NCBI GenBank assembly: GCA_017618715.1
Contig: JAFZTS010000008.1
Location: 1-42,818 of the forward strand
DNA length: 42,818 bases
Reading direction: 5' to 3'
Source: Bacteroidales bacterium
GTDB lineage: Bacteria; Bacteroidota; Bacteroidia; Bacteroidales; UBA3663
Positions 27,116 through 35,312 of this stretch are shown piece after piece. Positions within the stretch are counted from its first letter, which is position 1, and each line of letters starts with the position of its first letter. Below the pieces are notes generated by a model, which saw only the letters and a program-made list of their open reading frames with translations, was not told the DNA's origin and did not search any database. The translations under genes and the position numbers were made by a program.

Positions 27116-29116
27116 ATGAAAGCATCACCCATCATTCTGTTGGCAACAGCCCTCATCATTTGCGCCCCCGTGAAGGCGCAGACGCCCGATACCTGCGAGG
27201 GCATTCCTCAATACGTCGAGGAGGTGCAAAAGAACTACGTCGAAACGGGCGACTACAAGAAGGCGCTCAAGGCGCTCAGGAAGCTCTCGAAGGAAAGCAA
27301 GTTGCGCGATTGCGAGTACCTGAACGAAGTGACCCCCTTGATTGACCATATCAAGGAAGTGTTTGTCTCCGATGCCTACGACAGGTACGGCAAGGACGCA
27401 AGCAACGGTGTTGCCGAAGCGCAATACAAGCTGGCAAATTGCTTTCTGAAGGGTGAAAACGGGCTGTCGCAGGACCTTGAGGAAGCCGTGCGTTGGTACA
27501 ATAAGGCTGCGGAGCTCGGATATGCCCCGGCACAATACATGCTAGGCAAATGCTATAAGGAGGGCGAGTGCGGTTACCATAGCGACGATGAGACCGCATC
27601 CTGGTTCATGAAGGCTGCCGAGCAGGGCAATGCCGATGCACAATACGAGCTTGCCATGTGCTATGAGCAAGCCCGGGGCGTAAAGCAAAGCTATGGCGAA
27701 GCAGGCGAATTGCTGAAGAAGGCAGCTGAGCAAGGACATCCCGAAGCACAAAACCGCTTGGGCGAATACTATCAGTCGAGCCTTATCGGCAGGCGTGATT
27801 ACAACGAGGCCGTCAAATGGTTCCGCAAGGCTGCCGAACAAGGCAATGCCAACGGTTTGTATAACCTCGGCATATGCTACAAGAACGGTCGTGGAGTGAC
27901 CAAAGACCTCTCAGAATCAGTCAATTGGTTCAAAAAAGCGGGAGAACTGGGCCACGACAAGGCGCAATACGAACTGGGCTTCAGCTATAAATACGGCCAG
28001 GGGGTTGAGAAAGACCTTGAGGAGTCGGCAAGGTGGTATCGCTTGTCGGCCGAACAGGGCAATGCCGATGCTCAAAACGACCTGGGCGTGTGCTATCATA
28101 CCGGGCAAGGTGTAGAGAAAAACTATGACGAAGCCGTGAAGTGGTATCGCCTGGCAGCCGAGAAGGAGAATGTCTATTCGCTGTTCAATATGGGCTTATG
28201 CTATGCAGAAGGCCTGAGTGTCGGCAAGGATCTCAACGAGGCGTTCAAGTATTACGAGAAGGCAGCAAAGTTAGGTCACGCCCGTTCGCAACTGAATCTT
28301 GGCGATTGCTATGCCAATGGCGACGGAGTAAGGGCAAACTATGACGAAGCCGTGAAATGGTACAAGAAGGCAGCTGAGCAAGACAACGAAAAGGCACAAT
28401 TCAAGCTCGCCGAATGCTATCATAACGGCCAGGGAGTGGAACAAGACTATGCCATGGCTGTCAAGTGGTACAAAATGGCGGCCGAAAATGGAAATGCCGA
28501 TGCCCAGAACAGTTTGGGCGATTGCTATTTCTATGGTCAAGGGGTAAAGAAAGACTATGACGATGCCGTAAAATGCTACCGTAAGGCCGCTGAACAAGGA
28601 CTTGCACTCGCTCAAGTGAATTTGGGTTCCTGCTACTATAACGGCAATGGTGTTGAAAAAGACAATAAGGAGGCAGCCAAATGGTTCGAGAAGGCAGCCG
28701 ATCAAGGTTCAGCTGAAGCACAATGGGCACTGGGCAGTTTATATCTGATGGGCGAAGGTGTTCCCAAAGACGATGCCATGGGCGTAAAGTGGTTGAGTAA
28801 GTCCGCCGAACAAGGAATAGCTGAAGCGCAATTTCTCCTGGCCTCATGTTATCAGGAAGGCATAGGCGTTGAAAAATCACCCGAAGTAGCTGTATATTGG
28901 CTAATGTTAGCAGCCGGGCAAGGCGAACCCAATGCCCAGAAAGCCCTCGCCTATTGCTACCAGAATGGCAATGGCGTCCAAAAAGACGAGAACGAAGCAC
29001 AGAAATGGTTTGCCAGAGCCGCACAAAATGACCCGCAAGCCAAAACAGAAGCCCAAGCCAAGGACAATGAGCAGCGTCGTCTCCTGAATTACTATAAGAA
29101 TCTGAAGAAGAAATAA
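27116..29116 (+). CDS. Secreted Sel1-repeat protein (about 15 repeats)
   Basis: From ATG 27116 the product has 666 residues with a signal peptide (MKASPIILLATALIICAPVKAQ); the GTG at 27080 lies in the 9-bp repeat and would mask it. After about 95 residues come roughly 15 Sel1-like repeats of 36 residues, each with the pattern A-x-A-Q-x-x-L-G-x-C-Y followed by GxGVxKD and EAxKWYxKAAEQG. Sel1 repeats form alpha-alpha solenoids that scaffold protein-protein contacts. Most repeats carry a Cys at the same place (LANC, LGKC, LAMC, LGIC, LGVC and so on), an interesting feature for an exported protein. A short acidic/basic tail ends in NYYKNLKKK. It lies 105 bp after susD and could be co-transcribed with the SusC/SusD run. 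Its partner is unknown. Confidence 0.92.
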   Translation: MKASPIILLATALIICAPVKAQTPDTCEGIPQYVEEVQKNYVETGDYKKALKALRKLSKESKLRDCEYLNEVTPLIDHIKEVFVSDAYDRYGKDASNGVAEAQYKLANCFLKGENGLSQDLEEAVRWYNKAAELGYAPAQYMLGKCYKEGECGYHSDDETASWFMKAAEQGNADAQYELAMCYEQARGVKQSYGEAGELLKKAAEQGHPEAQNRLGEYYQSSLIGRRDYNEAVKWFRKAAEQGNANGLYNLGICYKNGRGVTKDLSESVNWFKKAGELGHDKAQYELGFSYKYGQGVEKDLEESARWYRLSAEQGNADAQNDLGVCYHTGQGVEKNYDEAVKWYRLAAEKENVYSLFNMGLCYAEGLSVGKDLNEAFKYYEKAAKLGHARSQLNLGDCYANGDGVRANYDEAVKWYKKAAEQDNEKAQFKLAECYHNGQGVEQDYAMAVKWYKMAAENGNADAQNSLGDCYFYGQGVKKDYDDAVKCYRKAAEQGLALAQVNLGSCYYNGNGVEKDNKEAAKWFEKAADQGSAEAQWALGSLYLMGEGVPKDDAMGVKWLSKSAEQGIAEAQFLLASCYQEGIGVEKSPEVAVYWLMLAAGQGEPNAQKALAYCYQNGNGVQKDENEAQKWFARAAQNDPQAKTEAQAKDNEQRRLLNYYKNLKKK

Positions 29117-29137
29117 TATCCGTCAAAGCGGAATTAG

Positions 29138-30130
29138 TTATTTTTCAAGAAAATAACTCACAGGATTCAAAAGGATATTGAACAGCTTGATTCTTGACAA
29201 ATACACGAGAACGATAGTAATGGCTGCGGAATAGAAGAACAAGAGAATGCTGTTCTGCGGCAGAATGCCTTGTCTGAAGAGATAAAGCATCAATAGAATC
29301 AAAAACGTGTGATACACGTAGATAGCCAGCGTCTTTGTCCCCCATTGGGCAAAGAGTGCAGAGGTTTTTATCAAGCATAATACCATGAAGCTGATAATCA
29401 TGGCAGACATAAGAAATGCAGCCCTCGACAGACAATAGAAGATGGGAGATATGGCTGGTTTGATCCAATAGGAACACGAACCGCCTTGAATAATAGTAAA
29501 GTCGTAATTCATGCAATAATACATGAACAGGAATACCGCAAGTAAAACCGAAATCGGAATTGCTTTCGGTATCCTGCTTATGTAATGCTTGACATCAATT
29601 CTTGTAGAATAATATCCCAAAAAGAAGAATGGAAGGAATGCCATGGTCCTTTGCAAAGACAATTGTTTGTTGATGGGAAGAAAACCTCCCAATAAACTGA
29701 TTGCAAAGCAAATGAGTAGAATCAGCAAAGGCTTGTTTTCACGAAGGTTTCGGGGTATATAATATAGAATCAAACGCCAACAAACCAAACTGAGCAGATA
29801 CCACAATGCCCACCTCGGAATCACGATGAGCGAATAAATCAATTTGCCTGTTATGTGGAGATTCATCAAAGGGTCGATGCATTTGATGGCTTGAAAGACG
29901 ATATAGGTTTCCAAGATTCGCAAAATCCCCCTTCTGAACTTCTCTTTGTCATGGACGTGCGTAAATCTTCCCGAAACAAAGATGAACAAGGGCATGTTAA
30001 ACATCAATACCCAATTATATATCGCACGAAGCAAGCTGCCATTCACAGCAAATTGTTCGATCGTATGACCGAAGACCACGAAGAAAATCAATATGAATTT
30101 CAGGGTATCCCAATATAAGTCCCTTTTCAT
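29138..30130 (-). CDS. Acyltransferase-3 family integral membrane protein
   Basis: I start at ATG 30130 (MKRDLYWDTLKFILIFFVVF), giving 330 residues; the upstream ATG at 30226 would put the -7 promoter element (30162-30169) inside the gene. The family signature is the N-terminal helix with FGH (catalytic-type His) and MPLFIFVSG about 35 residues later, followed by about ten membrane segments. Members transfer acetyl, succinyl or similar groups to surface polysaccharides, or make other membrane modifications. It converges with the Sel1 gene, whose stop lies 21 bp away. There are no glycan-synthesis genes around it, so the acceptor cannot be guessed. AT-rich codon use differs from the GC-richer gene run to its left. 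Confidence 0.85.
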   Translation of the reverse strand: MKRDLYWDTLKFILIFFVVFGHTIEQFAVNGSLLRAIYNWVLMFNMPLFIFVSGRFTHVHDKEKFRRGILRILETYIVFQAIKCIDPLMNLHITGKLIYSLIVIPRWALWYLLSLVCWRLILYYIPRNLRENKPLLILLICFAISLLGGFLPINKQLSLQRTMAFLPFFFLGYYSTRIDVKHYISRIPKAIPISVLLAVFLFMYYCMNYDFTIIQGGSCSYWIKPAISPIFYCLSRAAFLMSAMIISFMVLCLIKTSALFAQWGTKTLAIYVYHTFLILLMLYLFRQGILPQNSILLFFYSAAITIVLVYLSRIKLFNILLNPVSYFLEK

Positions 30131-30161
30131 TTTCGAAGAAGTTCTGTTTGGATATCGGGTG

Positions 30162-30169
30162 CAAAGATA
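30162..30169 (-). promoter_or_regulatory. Predicted -7 element for the acyltransferase-3 gene
   Basis: On the minus strand TATCTTTG occupies 30162-30169, 32 bp before ATG 30130, and matches the Bacteroidetes -7 element. The nearest TTTG (30193-30196) is 23 bp away instead of about 20, so the -33 part is uncertain. Confidence 0.5.
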
Positions 30170-30281
30170 ATGGATATTTCTCATTAAATTGACAAATACT
30201 TCAAAAAAATGAAAAATATGACACAAAATCGCTGAATTATAATGGAATTTCCAAAGTTTTCCCCATTTTTTGCCTGAATCT

Positions 30282-30313
30282 CTTGCTTTTTTGTTGCAAA
30301 AAGAATATCTTTG
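30282..30313 (+). promoter_or_regulatory. Predicted promoter for the 182-residue protein and possibly the reverse transcriptase
   Basis: TATCTTTG at 30306-30313 is a full match to the Bacteroidetes -7 element, and CTTG at 30282-30285 lies 20 bp upstream as a near-match -33. The ATG at 30341 is 27 bp downstream. No other consensus promoter was seen before the reverse transcriptase at 31043. Confidence 0.65.
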
Positions 30314-30340
30314 CAGCGAAAATGTAATACCAAAATCATT

Positions 30341-30889
30341 ATGGGACTGTTAAAATCGCTTTTCAACGTTGCTGTCAAGGCAGCCAATGAGTACGCCAAA
30401 CAAAAGGAGGAGCAACAGAAGTACCACAAGGAGGAATCGCATTACAACAGGGAGGAACGTCAGGCAACCTCCTATACTTCCAACGATGCGAACAAGTTCG
30501 AAGACGACTTCGTGGCTCCCGCCGATTGGAACGAATACTTCGAGGAGATACTCCGCACCGAGTTCCCGCAATACACCATCGAGAAACAGGTGCCTGTGAC
30601 CAACCTTGCAGGCTTCGCGGCCGATTATTTCCAGCTCTACGAGACACGTCCGATGCAGGCCTACAAGGCCGAGTGGGGTCAGCCTTACACCTATGTCCTC
30701 AAGAAGGCCGGCATACCCGTCGGAGTGCTGATGACCGGTTATGGATCGTGCCACAGCCGCCAGGTGAAGTATCTGATTTCGCGCATGTATGCGAAGAAGA
30801 TGGGTCTCCCCTACATCGGCTTCTATCTGGATATGCAAAACCGCCGCGAGTATGTCGTTGGCCGTATCCGTAAGTTCATGAACGCATAA
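30341..30889 (+). CDS. Uncharacterised 182-residue protein upstream of the reverse transcriptase
   Basis: I chose ATG 30341 because an upstream TTG (30311) overlaps the -7 box. The protein has no signal peptide. Residues 1-45 are charged and helical, rich in Lys, Glu and Gln (EYAKQKEEQQKYHKEE), and probably form a coiled coil. Residues 55-182 form a compact domain: WNEYFEEILRTEFPQYTI, then YTYVLKKAGIPVGVLMTG, then YAKKMGLPYIGFYLDMQNR and VVGRIRKFMNA. The order of an alpha helix, a beta hairpin with an aliphatic strand, a long helix and a final strand-helix recalls the restriction-endonuclease-like core seen in DUF2726-type proteins, but I see no clear D-(x)n-ExK catalytic set, so it may be inactive or a different fold. 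It is probably on the same transcript as the downstream repeat-bounded region and the reverse transcriptase. Function unknown. Confidence 0.7.
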   Translation: MGLLKSLFNVAVKAANEYAKQKEEQQKYHKEESHYNREERQATSYTSNDANKFEDDFVAPADWNEYFEEILRTEFPQYTIEKQVPVTNLAGFAADYFQLYETRPMQAYKAEWGQPYTYVLKKAGIPVGVLMTGYGSCHSRQVKYLISRMYAKKMGLPYIGFYLDMQNRREYVVGRIRKFMNA

Positions 30890-30894
30890 ATCAA

Positions 30895-31029
30895 GGAAAA
30901 GGGGATGCAATATTGCGCCTGCGAAGGATGCAGCGGTGCACACTGAGAAAGGGGTCTTGCAGGCGACTGCGCACCGTACCCATCCAGTATTTTCCAGAAT
31001 CTGGAAATCAAAGTTTCCTCCCCTTTTCC
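30895..31029 (+). ncRNA. Candidate structured RNA upstream of the reverse transcriptase, bounded by an 11-bp inverted repeat
   Basis: GGAAAAGGGGA at 30895-30905 is the perfect reverse complement of TCCCCTTTTCC at 31019-31029. Inside lie a 7-bp stem CGCCTGC (30916-30922) with GCAGGCG (30959-30965) and a 7-bp hairpin TTTCCAG, AAT loop, CTGGAAA (30991-31007). CGGTGC (30934-30939) could also pair with GCACCG (30971-30976), which would make a pseudoknot with the first stem. No long open frame fits here, and the RT start codon is 14 nt after the right arm. Paired ends directly upstream of an RT resemble the a1/a2 arms of retron RNAs and template RNAs of some defence RTs. This is a manual prediction with no folding energy behind it. 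Confidence 0.45.
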
Positions 31030-31042
31030 ATTTTTCTTTTCT

Positions 31043-32254
31043 ATGTCACTCCTTGACCAACTTGCCGAACAAGGCGTATGGGAAGAGTTTCTTGCCCATC
31101 GTCTGAAGAAGGGGCGTTTGACCTGGCGCACGTTCGAAATGGCAGATGCCTATGTGGCCGAGGAGCGATATCTTCCTGTGGTGGAACGGCTGCTGCAAGG
31201 CTGCGGCATGTCGATTCCACAAAAACATCTTGTCAACAAGATGGGAAACGGCAGAAAGCGCGTGGTGTATAGCTTCAGCGACGACGAGATGAACGTACTG
31301 AAGGCCATGTCCTTTCTGCTTTATCGTTATGACTCACAACTCTCCCCCAACTGCTATTCTTTCCGTCAAGGACTGACAGCGCACGATGCCTTGCATCAGG
31401 TATTGCATACCCTTGGCGGCAGGAAGATGTGGGCTTACAAGCTCGACATCCACGACTATTTCAATTCTATTCCTATACCTCTGCTGTTGCCGATACTTCG
31501 CGAAGTCATGGCCGATGATTCGCGTTTGTATGCCTTCTTCGAACAGTTGCTCAGCGACGGACGCGCCTTGTTCAAGGGAGAAATCATTCAAGAGAATCGT
31601 GGCGTGATGGCAGGCACGCCTATCTCGCCATTCCTTGCCAACATCTACCTGATGGAGCTCGACAAGCACTTTGCCGAAGCCAAGGTTGTCTATGCACGTT
31701 ACTCGGACGACATCATCCTTTTCGCTCCCGATCGTGCATCGCTCGATAGACACATTGCCACGTTGTCGGCATTTTTGGAGAAATATCAGTTGCAGGCAAA
31801 TCCCGACAAGGTGAGAATCTTTTCGCCCGAGGAGGCTTTCGACTTCCTGGGCTTCAAGTGCATGGGAAGAAATATCGACATCGCCGATGCCACAAAACGA
31901 AAGATAAAGGACAAGATACGTCGCCGTACACGTTCGCTGCTGCGTTGGCGTTGCCGCAAGAATGTGCCTGCCGACGTTGCCGTGAAAGTGCTCATCAAGC
32001 AATTCAACAAGAAGTTCTACGAGAGCGAAGATCCCGAAACGCTCACCTGGTCACGTTGGTTCTTCCCCATGATCAACCGCACGGATGGCCTCAAGGAGAT
32101 CGACCATTACCTGCAGGAAAACACCCGTTTCCTTGCTACAGGCAAACACAACAAGGCAAATTATCGGGTGCGTTACTCAAGTCTGAAGCTTCTCGGCTAT
32201 CGAAGCCTGGTACATGAGTTCTATGCCGATAGGAAAACAACCCAATCAAAATAG
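31043..32254 (+). CDS. Free-standing reverse transcriptase of unassigned class
   Basis: The 403-residue protein shows the ordered RT motifs: YSFRQGLTAHDAL (about residues 105-118), YKLDIHDYFNSIP with the first catalytic Asp at 135, RGVMAGTPISPFLANIYL (about 185-202), YARYSDDIILFA with the YSDD active site at 220-223, then NPDKVRIFS and FDFLGFKCMGR. A basic helical thumb-like region follows (KRKIKDKIRRRTRSLLRW), and the C-terminus carries WSRWFFPMIN, ATGKHNKANYR and LGYRSLVHEFY. There is no HNH endonuclease or maturase zinc domain and no Cas1 fusion. The MAGTPISP motif differs from the IGxxxSQ of diversity-generating RTs and the PQGxxxSP of most group II RTs. I see no obvious NAxxH retron motif. 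It has no fused effector. It may be a retron-like or unknown-group defence RT; placement needs phylogeny. It converges on the CotH gene with a 10-bp gap. Confidence 0.92.
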   Translation: MSLLDQLAEQGVWEEFLAHRLKKGRLTWRTFEMADAYVAEERYLPVVERLLQGCGMSIPQKHLVNKMGNGRKRVVYSFSDDEMNVLKAMSFLLYRYDSQLSPNCYSFRQGLTAHDALHQVLHTLGGRKMWAYKLDIHDYFNSIPIPLLLPILREVMADDSRLYAFFEQLLSDGRALFKGEIIQENRGVMAGTPISPFLANIYLMELDKHFAEAKVVYARYSDDIILFAPDRASLDRHIATLSAFLEKYQLQANPDKVRIFSPEEAFDFLGFKCMGRNIDIADATKRKIKDKIRRRTRSLLRWRCRKNVPADVAVKVLIKQFNKKFYESEDPETLTWSRWFFPMINRTDGLKEIDHYLQENTRFLATGKHNKANYRVRYSSLKLLGYRSLVHEFYADRKTTQSK

Positions 32255-32264
32255 TTGTGCGAAC

Positions 32265-35039
32265 TTACTTGATCATCACGCGGCATCCCTTATGCAGATA
32301 GATGCCTGGAACGATTGGCTTTTCTGTGAGACGGCGGCCATCAAGAGTGTACCAGTAGTCGATAAGTTGATTCGACGGAGCTACGACATTATGGATGCCT
32401 TGGGGTTCGTCGTTGAAGTCTATATTGATGGCACGGATATACTTGGTGCCGCTTGTACGTCCAGCAGTGATACCGTTCTTTAGCTGGAAGTATGCATGAT
32501 AAGGATTGAAGGTGATGTCGGTAATGGGGAAATAAAGAGTATTGTTGTCACCGAAATAAAGAACCGTATTGTCGTCCTGCTCAAGTGTGAACGAAGTGAA
32601 CTTGCCGATGAAATCAACGTCTTTGGTTATGATAGGAGTTTCCTCTTCTTTGAGAACGACACCATTGAACGTCGGGTCATCTACGTTATTGCCATTCTCC
32701 CACTTCACAATATAGGGTTTGCCGGCGTCAAGGGAAGTCTGGTTTTCAGTAAACTTGAGTTCCAAGGTGTTATTATAGAAATCCGAGCTTTCGAGAGTCT
32801 TGACAACGGCACCTTCAAGTGGCGTGTTTTCGATGTTCTTTATGTCAAAAGGCACGCAGAGGGTGTTCCACGATCCATTCTTCCAGAATGTAGTGCCTGC
32901 AAGCGTAAAGTCTGTGGTTGGAGCAATGCCCGAAAGGGAGAAGATGGAAGCGCAAGCGCCCGATTTGAGTCGGAAACCAACGCTGCTGACCTCCTTTGTG
33001 ACATCGGTGGAAATGGCTATTTCGAAGACGTTCAAGTGATTGTAACTCGAGAGAACGCCGCTTGTTGACATTCGACCAAGTTCGCTTACGGCAACATTGG
33101 CGCCTTCGGTGTTTTCCCAATCAGGCAGATAGAACAGATAGGGCGATGTGGAAGAACCATCCGAGTAGTAAATTGTGACATAAACCTTGTTGTCTCCATT
33201 CGCGCCTGTTCCGGCCAAATACAGTTTCTTGAGTTTGGTGGGCGAAGAAAGTGTGAGTGTGCCTTCGGTTTCGAAATCCGGCTTCATCACAAGGGCGTTG
33301 TTTTCGTAAACGTTCACGAAATAATCGGCGTGTTCGCTTGAAAACATGCCATCGTTATCGCAGAGTGCAGCTTCCTCACGCACGGCAGATGTGTAGAAAA
33401 CGTTGTGCGCTTTATCGATGCCCGAATAGTCGCTAATGGAGATTGTTCCGCTGATATTGTCATAGTCCTCGCAAATAACGTCCATGTTGTAACCGCTATC
33501 GATGGTAAGAGGCTCGGCAACACCGATGATGTCGGGGTCTCCAAGGTCGTCGGGAGAGCCTGCAAGTTGAGTTATTTCGTAATCCATCCATGCAATACGA
33601 CTCTTGGTGAAATCGATTACGGTGGAAATATCATCTTTCCAGGAAATGAAGTTATTGTCCCATGCAAGATTGTCACGCTCAACGGCCCCTTGATCAAGCA
33701 TGTTTTTGAGAGAGTCACAAATGAACTCAACTCGATGATCGGTATAACTGTTTTGACGACGCTGTGCGTAACGTGCATTGAACTTGTCAATATAGACAAC
33801 GTCATTCATAAGCTTATACCAGTAGAACGGGATTAACTGGGAATCATTCCACATGATGTCGTTGGCAGTATATCGCCAATCTTCACGCCATGGATCGAAA
33901 TAATGACCGAAAACATGACCATAGGCGATGTTGAAGTCCCAAAGCGCAAATTTCCACTTGTCGTTACCACCTGAGATTTGAGCATGGGTTTTACTGTACT
34001 TCCACATCGGAGTACTGAGACGGTAAGCATCGATGTTGTTGCTAACCTCCTGGGCAATCTCGTAATCGATAAAGGAGTTTATGTCGATATAATCGGCGTA
34101 TCGGTCCTTGTAATCGCTTGCGGCGAAGGCATCCTCCATGTCGGCAATAGCCTTATCGACAGTCTCCTCATGAGTGATACCGAGCTCTTCGAAGTCCTCA
34201 TATTCGGGGTATTTGTATTCATAAGTGACGTATTTGTCCTCATAAACCTGGCCATCGCATGTTATAGGATGATATTGTGATCTATAGAATTGTTCAATTC
34301 CATCTGAAGTCTTCGGACGGTCAATCTCGACATGGAAATCGCCGGTCGGGTCATTGAATGTGAATGTATTTCCCTCGGCATCCTTTCCCTTGCCATAATC
34401 CCATAGATTCAAACGACTTGCGCCCTTCGAGACCTGTTCGCTAAGGATATAGACGCCATAATAAATGCCGTTGAAAATGACTTCGCAATACCGCATTTTC
34501 GGTGCAAAGGTATAGCCGCCTTGAGCCAACACCATTGTAAGCACGTCGCGCACGTAGCTTTTGTCCTGCCAAGGTGCAAGCAATACCCAGTCGTTGTCTT
34601 TCCCCATACCAAGAAGGCTGACCTTCTGCTTATCATCAGTGACGAGCGTAGCGTCATGTTTGAGCGTCTTGATGGATATGGGTTTTTTGGTTTGTTTATC
34701 ATCACCACCGAATGAAGTGTTGCCGCGCCATTTGAGGGCAATGGGGAGATTGCATTCAATCGTTTGATTTGGATGAGCCAACGTATCTACGTAATTTGGA
34801 AGATTATCTTCAGGATTGTTAATCACAATCATGCGTCCCATTACTCGATCGTTGCGATTCAATACATTATCGGTAGAGATAATGACAATAGGTAGATTCG
34901 ATTCGGTGAATGAGACATTTCTGTCACAAGGCGGATAATTATCATCGGCAAGACTGTTGCCTTGTCCGTGAACCTGAGTAAATAAAGTTGATGCAGCTAT
35001 CAGCATCAAGATAAATTGCAAGTGTAAATATTTTATCAT
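32265..35039 (-). CDS. Large secreted CotH-kinase family protein
   Basis: The 924-residue product has a signal peptide ending in VHGQG. The CotH kinase-like domain spans about residues 60-480, with LKWRGNTS near 98, DNDWVLLAPWQDKSYVRDVL near 148, GIYYGVYILSEQVSKGASRL near 190, and FALWDFNIAYG with the likely metal/catalytic Asp at about 367. In spore formers CotH phosphorylates coat proteins; Bacteroidetes members are exported and their substrates are unknown. The second half holds beta-sandwich segments (about 510-720) and further beta-rich domains, and the last 40 residues (WYTLDGRRL, VPGIYLHKGCRVMIK) match the sorting-type tail seen in three other proteins here. It has its own promoter at 35126-35157 and an 80-nt leader. 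It is transcribed toward the reverse transcriptase, so the two are not an operon. Confidence 0.9.
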   Translation of the reverse strand: MIKYLHLQFILMLIAASTLFTQVHGQGNSLADDNYPPCDRNVSFTESNLPIVIISTDNVLNRNDRVMGRMIVINNPEDNLPNYVDTLAHPNQTIECNLPIALKWRGNTSFGGDDKQTKKPISIKTLKHDATLVTDDKQKVSLLGMGKDNDWVLLAPWQDKSYVRDVLTMVLAQGGYTFAPKMRYCEVIFNGIYYGVYILSEQVSKGASRLNLWDYGKGKDAEGNTFTFNDPTGDFHVEIDRPKTSDGIEQFYRSQYHPITCDGQVYEDKYVTYEYKYPEYEDFEELGITHEETVDKAIADMEDAFAASDYKDRYADYIDINSFIDYEIAQEVSNNIDAYRLSTPMWKYSKTHAQISGGNDKWKFALWDFNIAYGHVFGHYFDPWREDWRYTANDIMWNDSQLIPFYWYKLMNDVVYIDKFNARYAQRRQNSYTDHRVEFICDSLKNMLDQGAVERDNLAWDNNFISWKDDISTVIDFTKSRIAWMDYEITQLAGSPDDLGDPDIIGVAEPLTIDSGYNMDVICEDYDNISGTISISDYSGIDKAHNVFYTSAVREEAALCDNDGMFSSEHADYFVNVYENNALVMKPDFETEGTLTLSSPTKLKKLYLAGTGANGDNKVYVTIYYSDGSSTSPYLFYLPDWENTEGANVAVSELGRMSTSGVLSSYNHLNVFEIAISTDVTKEVSSVGFRLKSGACASIFSLSGIAPTTDFTLAGTTFWKNGSWNTLCVPFDIKNIENTPLEGAVVKTLESSDFYNNTLELKFTENQTSLDAGKPYIVKWENGNNVDDPTFNGVVLKEEETPIITKDVDFIGKFTSFTLEQDDNTVLYFGDNNTLYFPITDITFNPYHAYFQLKNGITAGRTSGTKYIRAINIDFNDEPQGIHNVVAPSNQLIDYWYTLDGRRLTEKPIVPGIYLHKGCRVMIK

Positions 35040-35125
35040 TTAAAAAGCATTAAGAAAAATAAATGGTCAATAAATATATATAAGTGGGATTTGGAAATAA
35101 ACCAAATATGAATTATAATCGGGTG

Positions 35126-35157
35126 CAAATTTACATAAAAAATTCAATACATCCAAA
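35126..35157 (-). promoter_or_regulatory. Predicted Bacteroidetes promoter for the CotH gene
   Basis: On the minus strand TTTG (35154-35157) is followed after 20 bp by TAAATTTG (35126-35133). Start codon 35039 lies about 85 bp downstream. The region is very AT-rich. Confidence 0.75.
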
Positions 35158-35312
35158 TAATCCTATAATTTTTACAATAAAATGAGCTATTTTTTGTTTC
35201 ATCATTCAATAAAAAGTAGTGCTGTTGTAGCAATGCAGAGACTATTCCAGGCAAATGATGCTCTATTGTCGCAATACGGTACACTTTTTACCAAGCGGTG
35301 CAATGTCTTCAC

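Noticed and set aside
29117..29137. Shared terminator hairpin between the Sel1 and acyltransferase genes
   Set aside because: Only a 4-bp stem (TCCG with CGGA) is visible and no clear T-run follows.
30895..31029. Intrinsic terminator formed by the 11-bp inverted repeat
   Set aside because: The arms are 113 nt apart; a T-rich stretch follows, but such a long loop is not a normal intrinsic terminator.
30890..32254. Diversity-generating retroelement
   Set aside because: The RT has GTPISP instead of the DGR-type GxxxSQ, and I saw no template/variable repeat pair with adenine-specific differences, although I could not do an exhaustive comparison.
30890..32254. Group II intron
   Set aside because: No HNH or maturase zinc region in the protein, and no domain V-like hairpin or exon junction seen around it.
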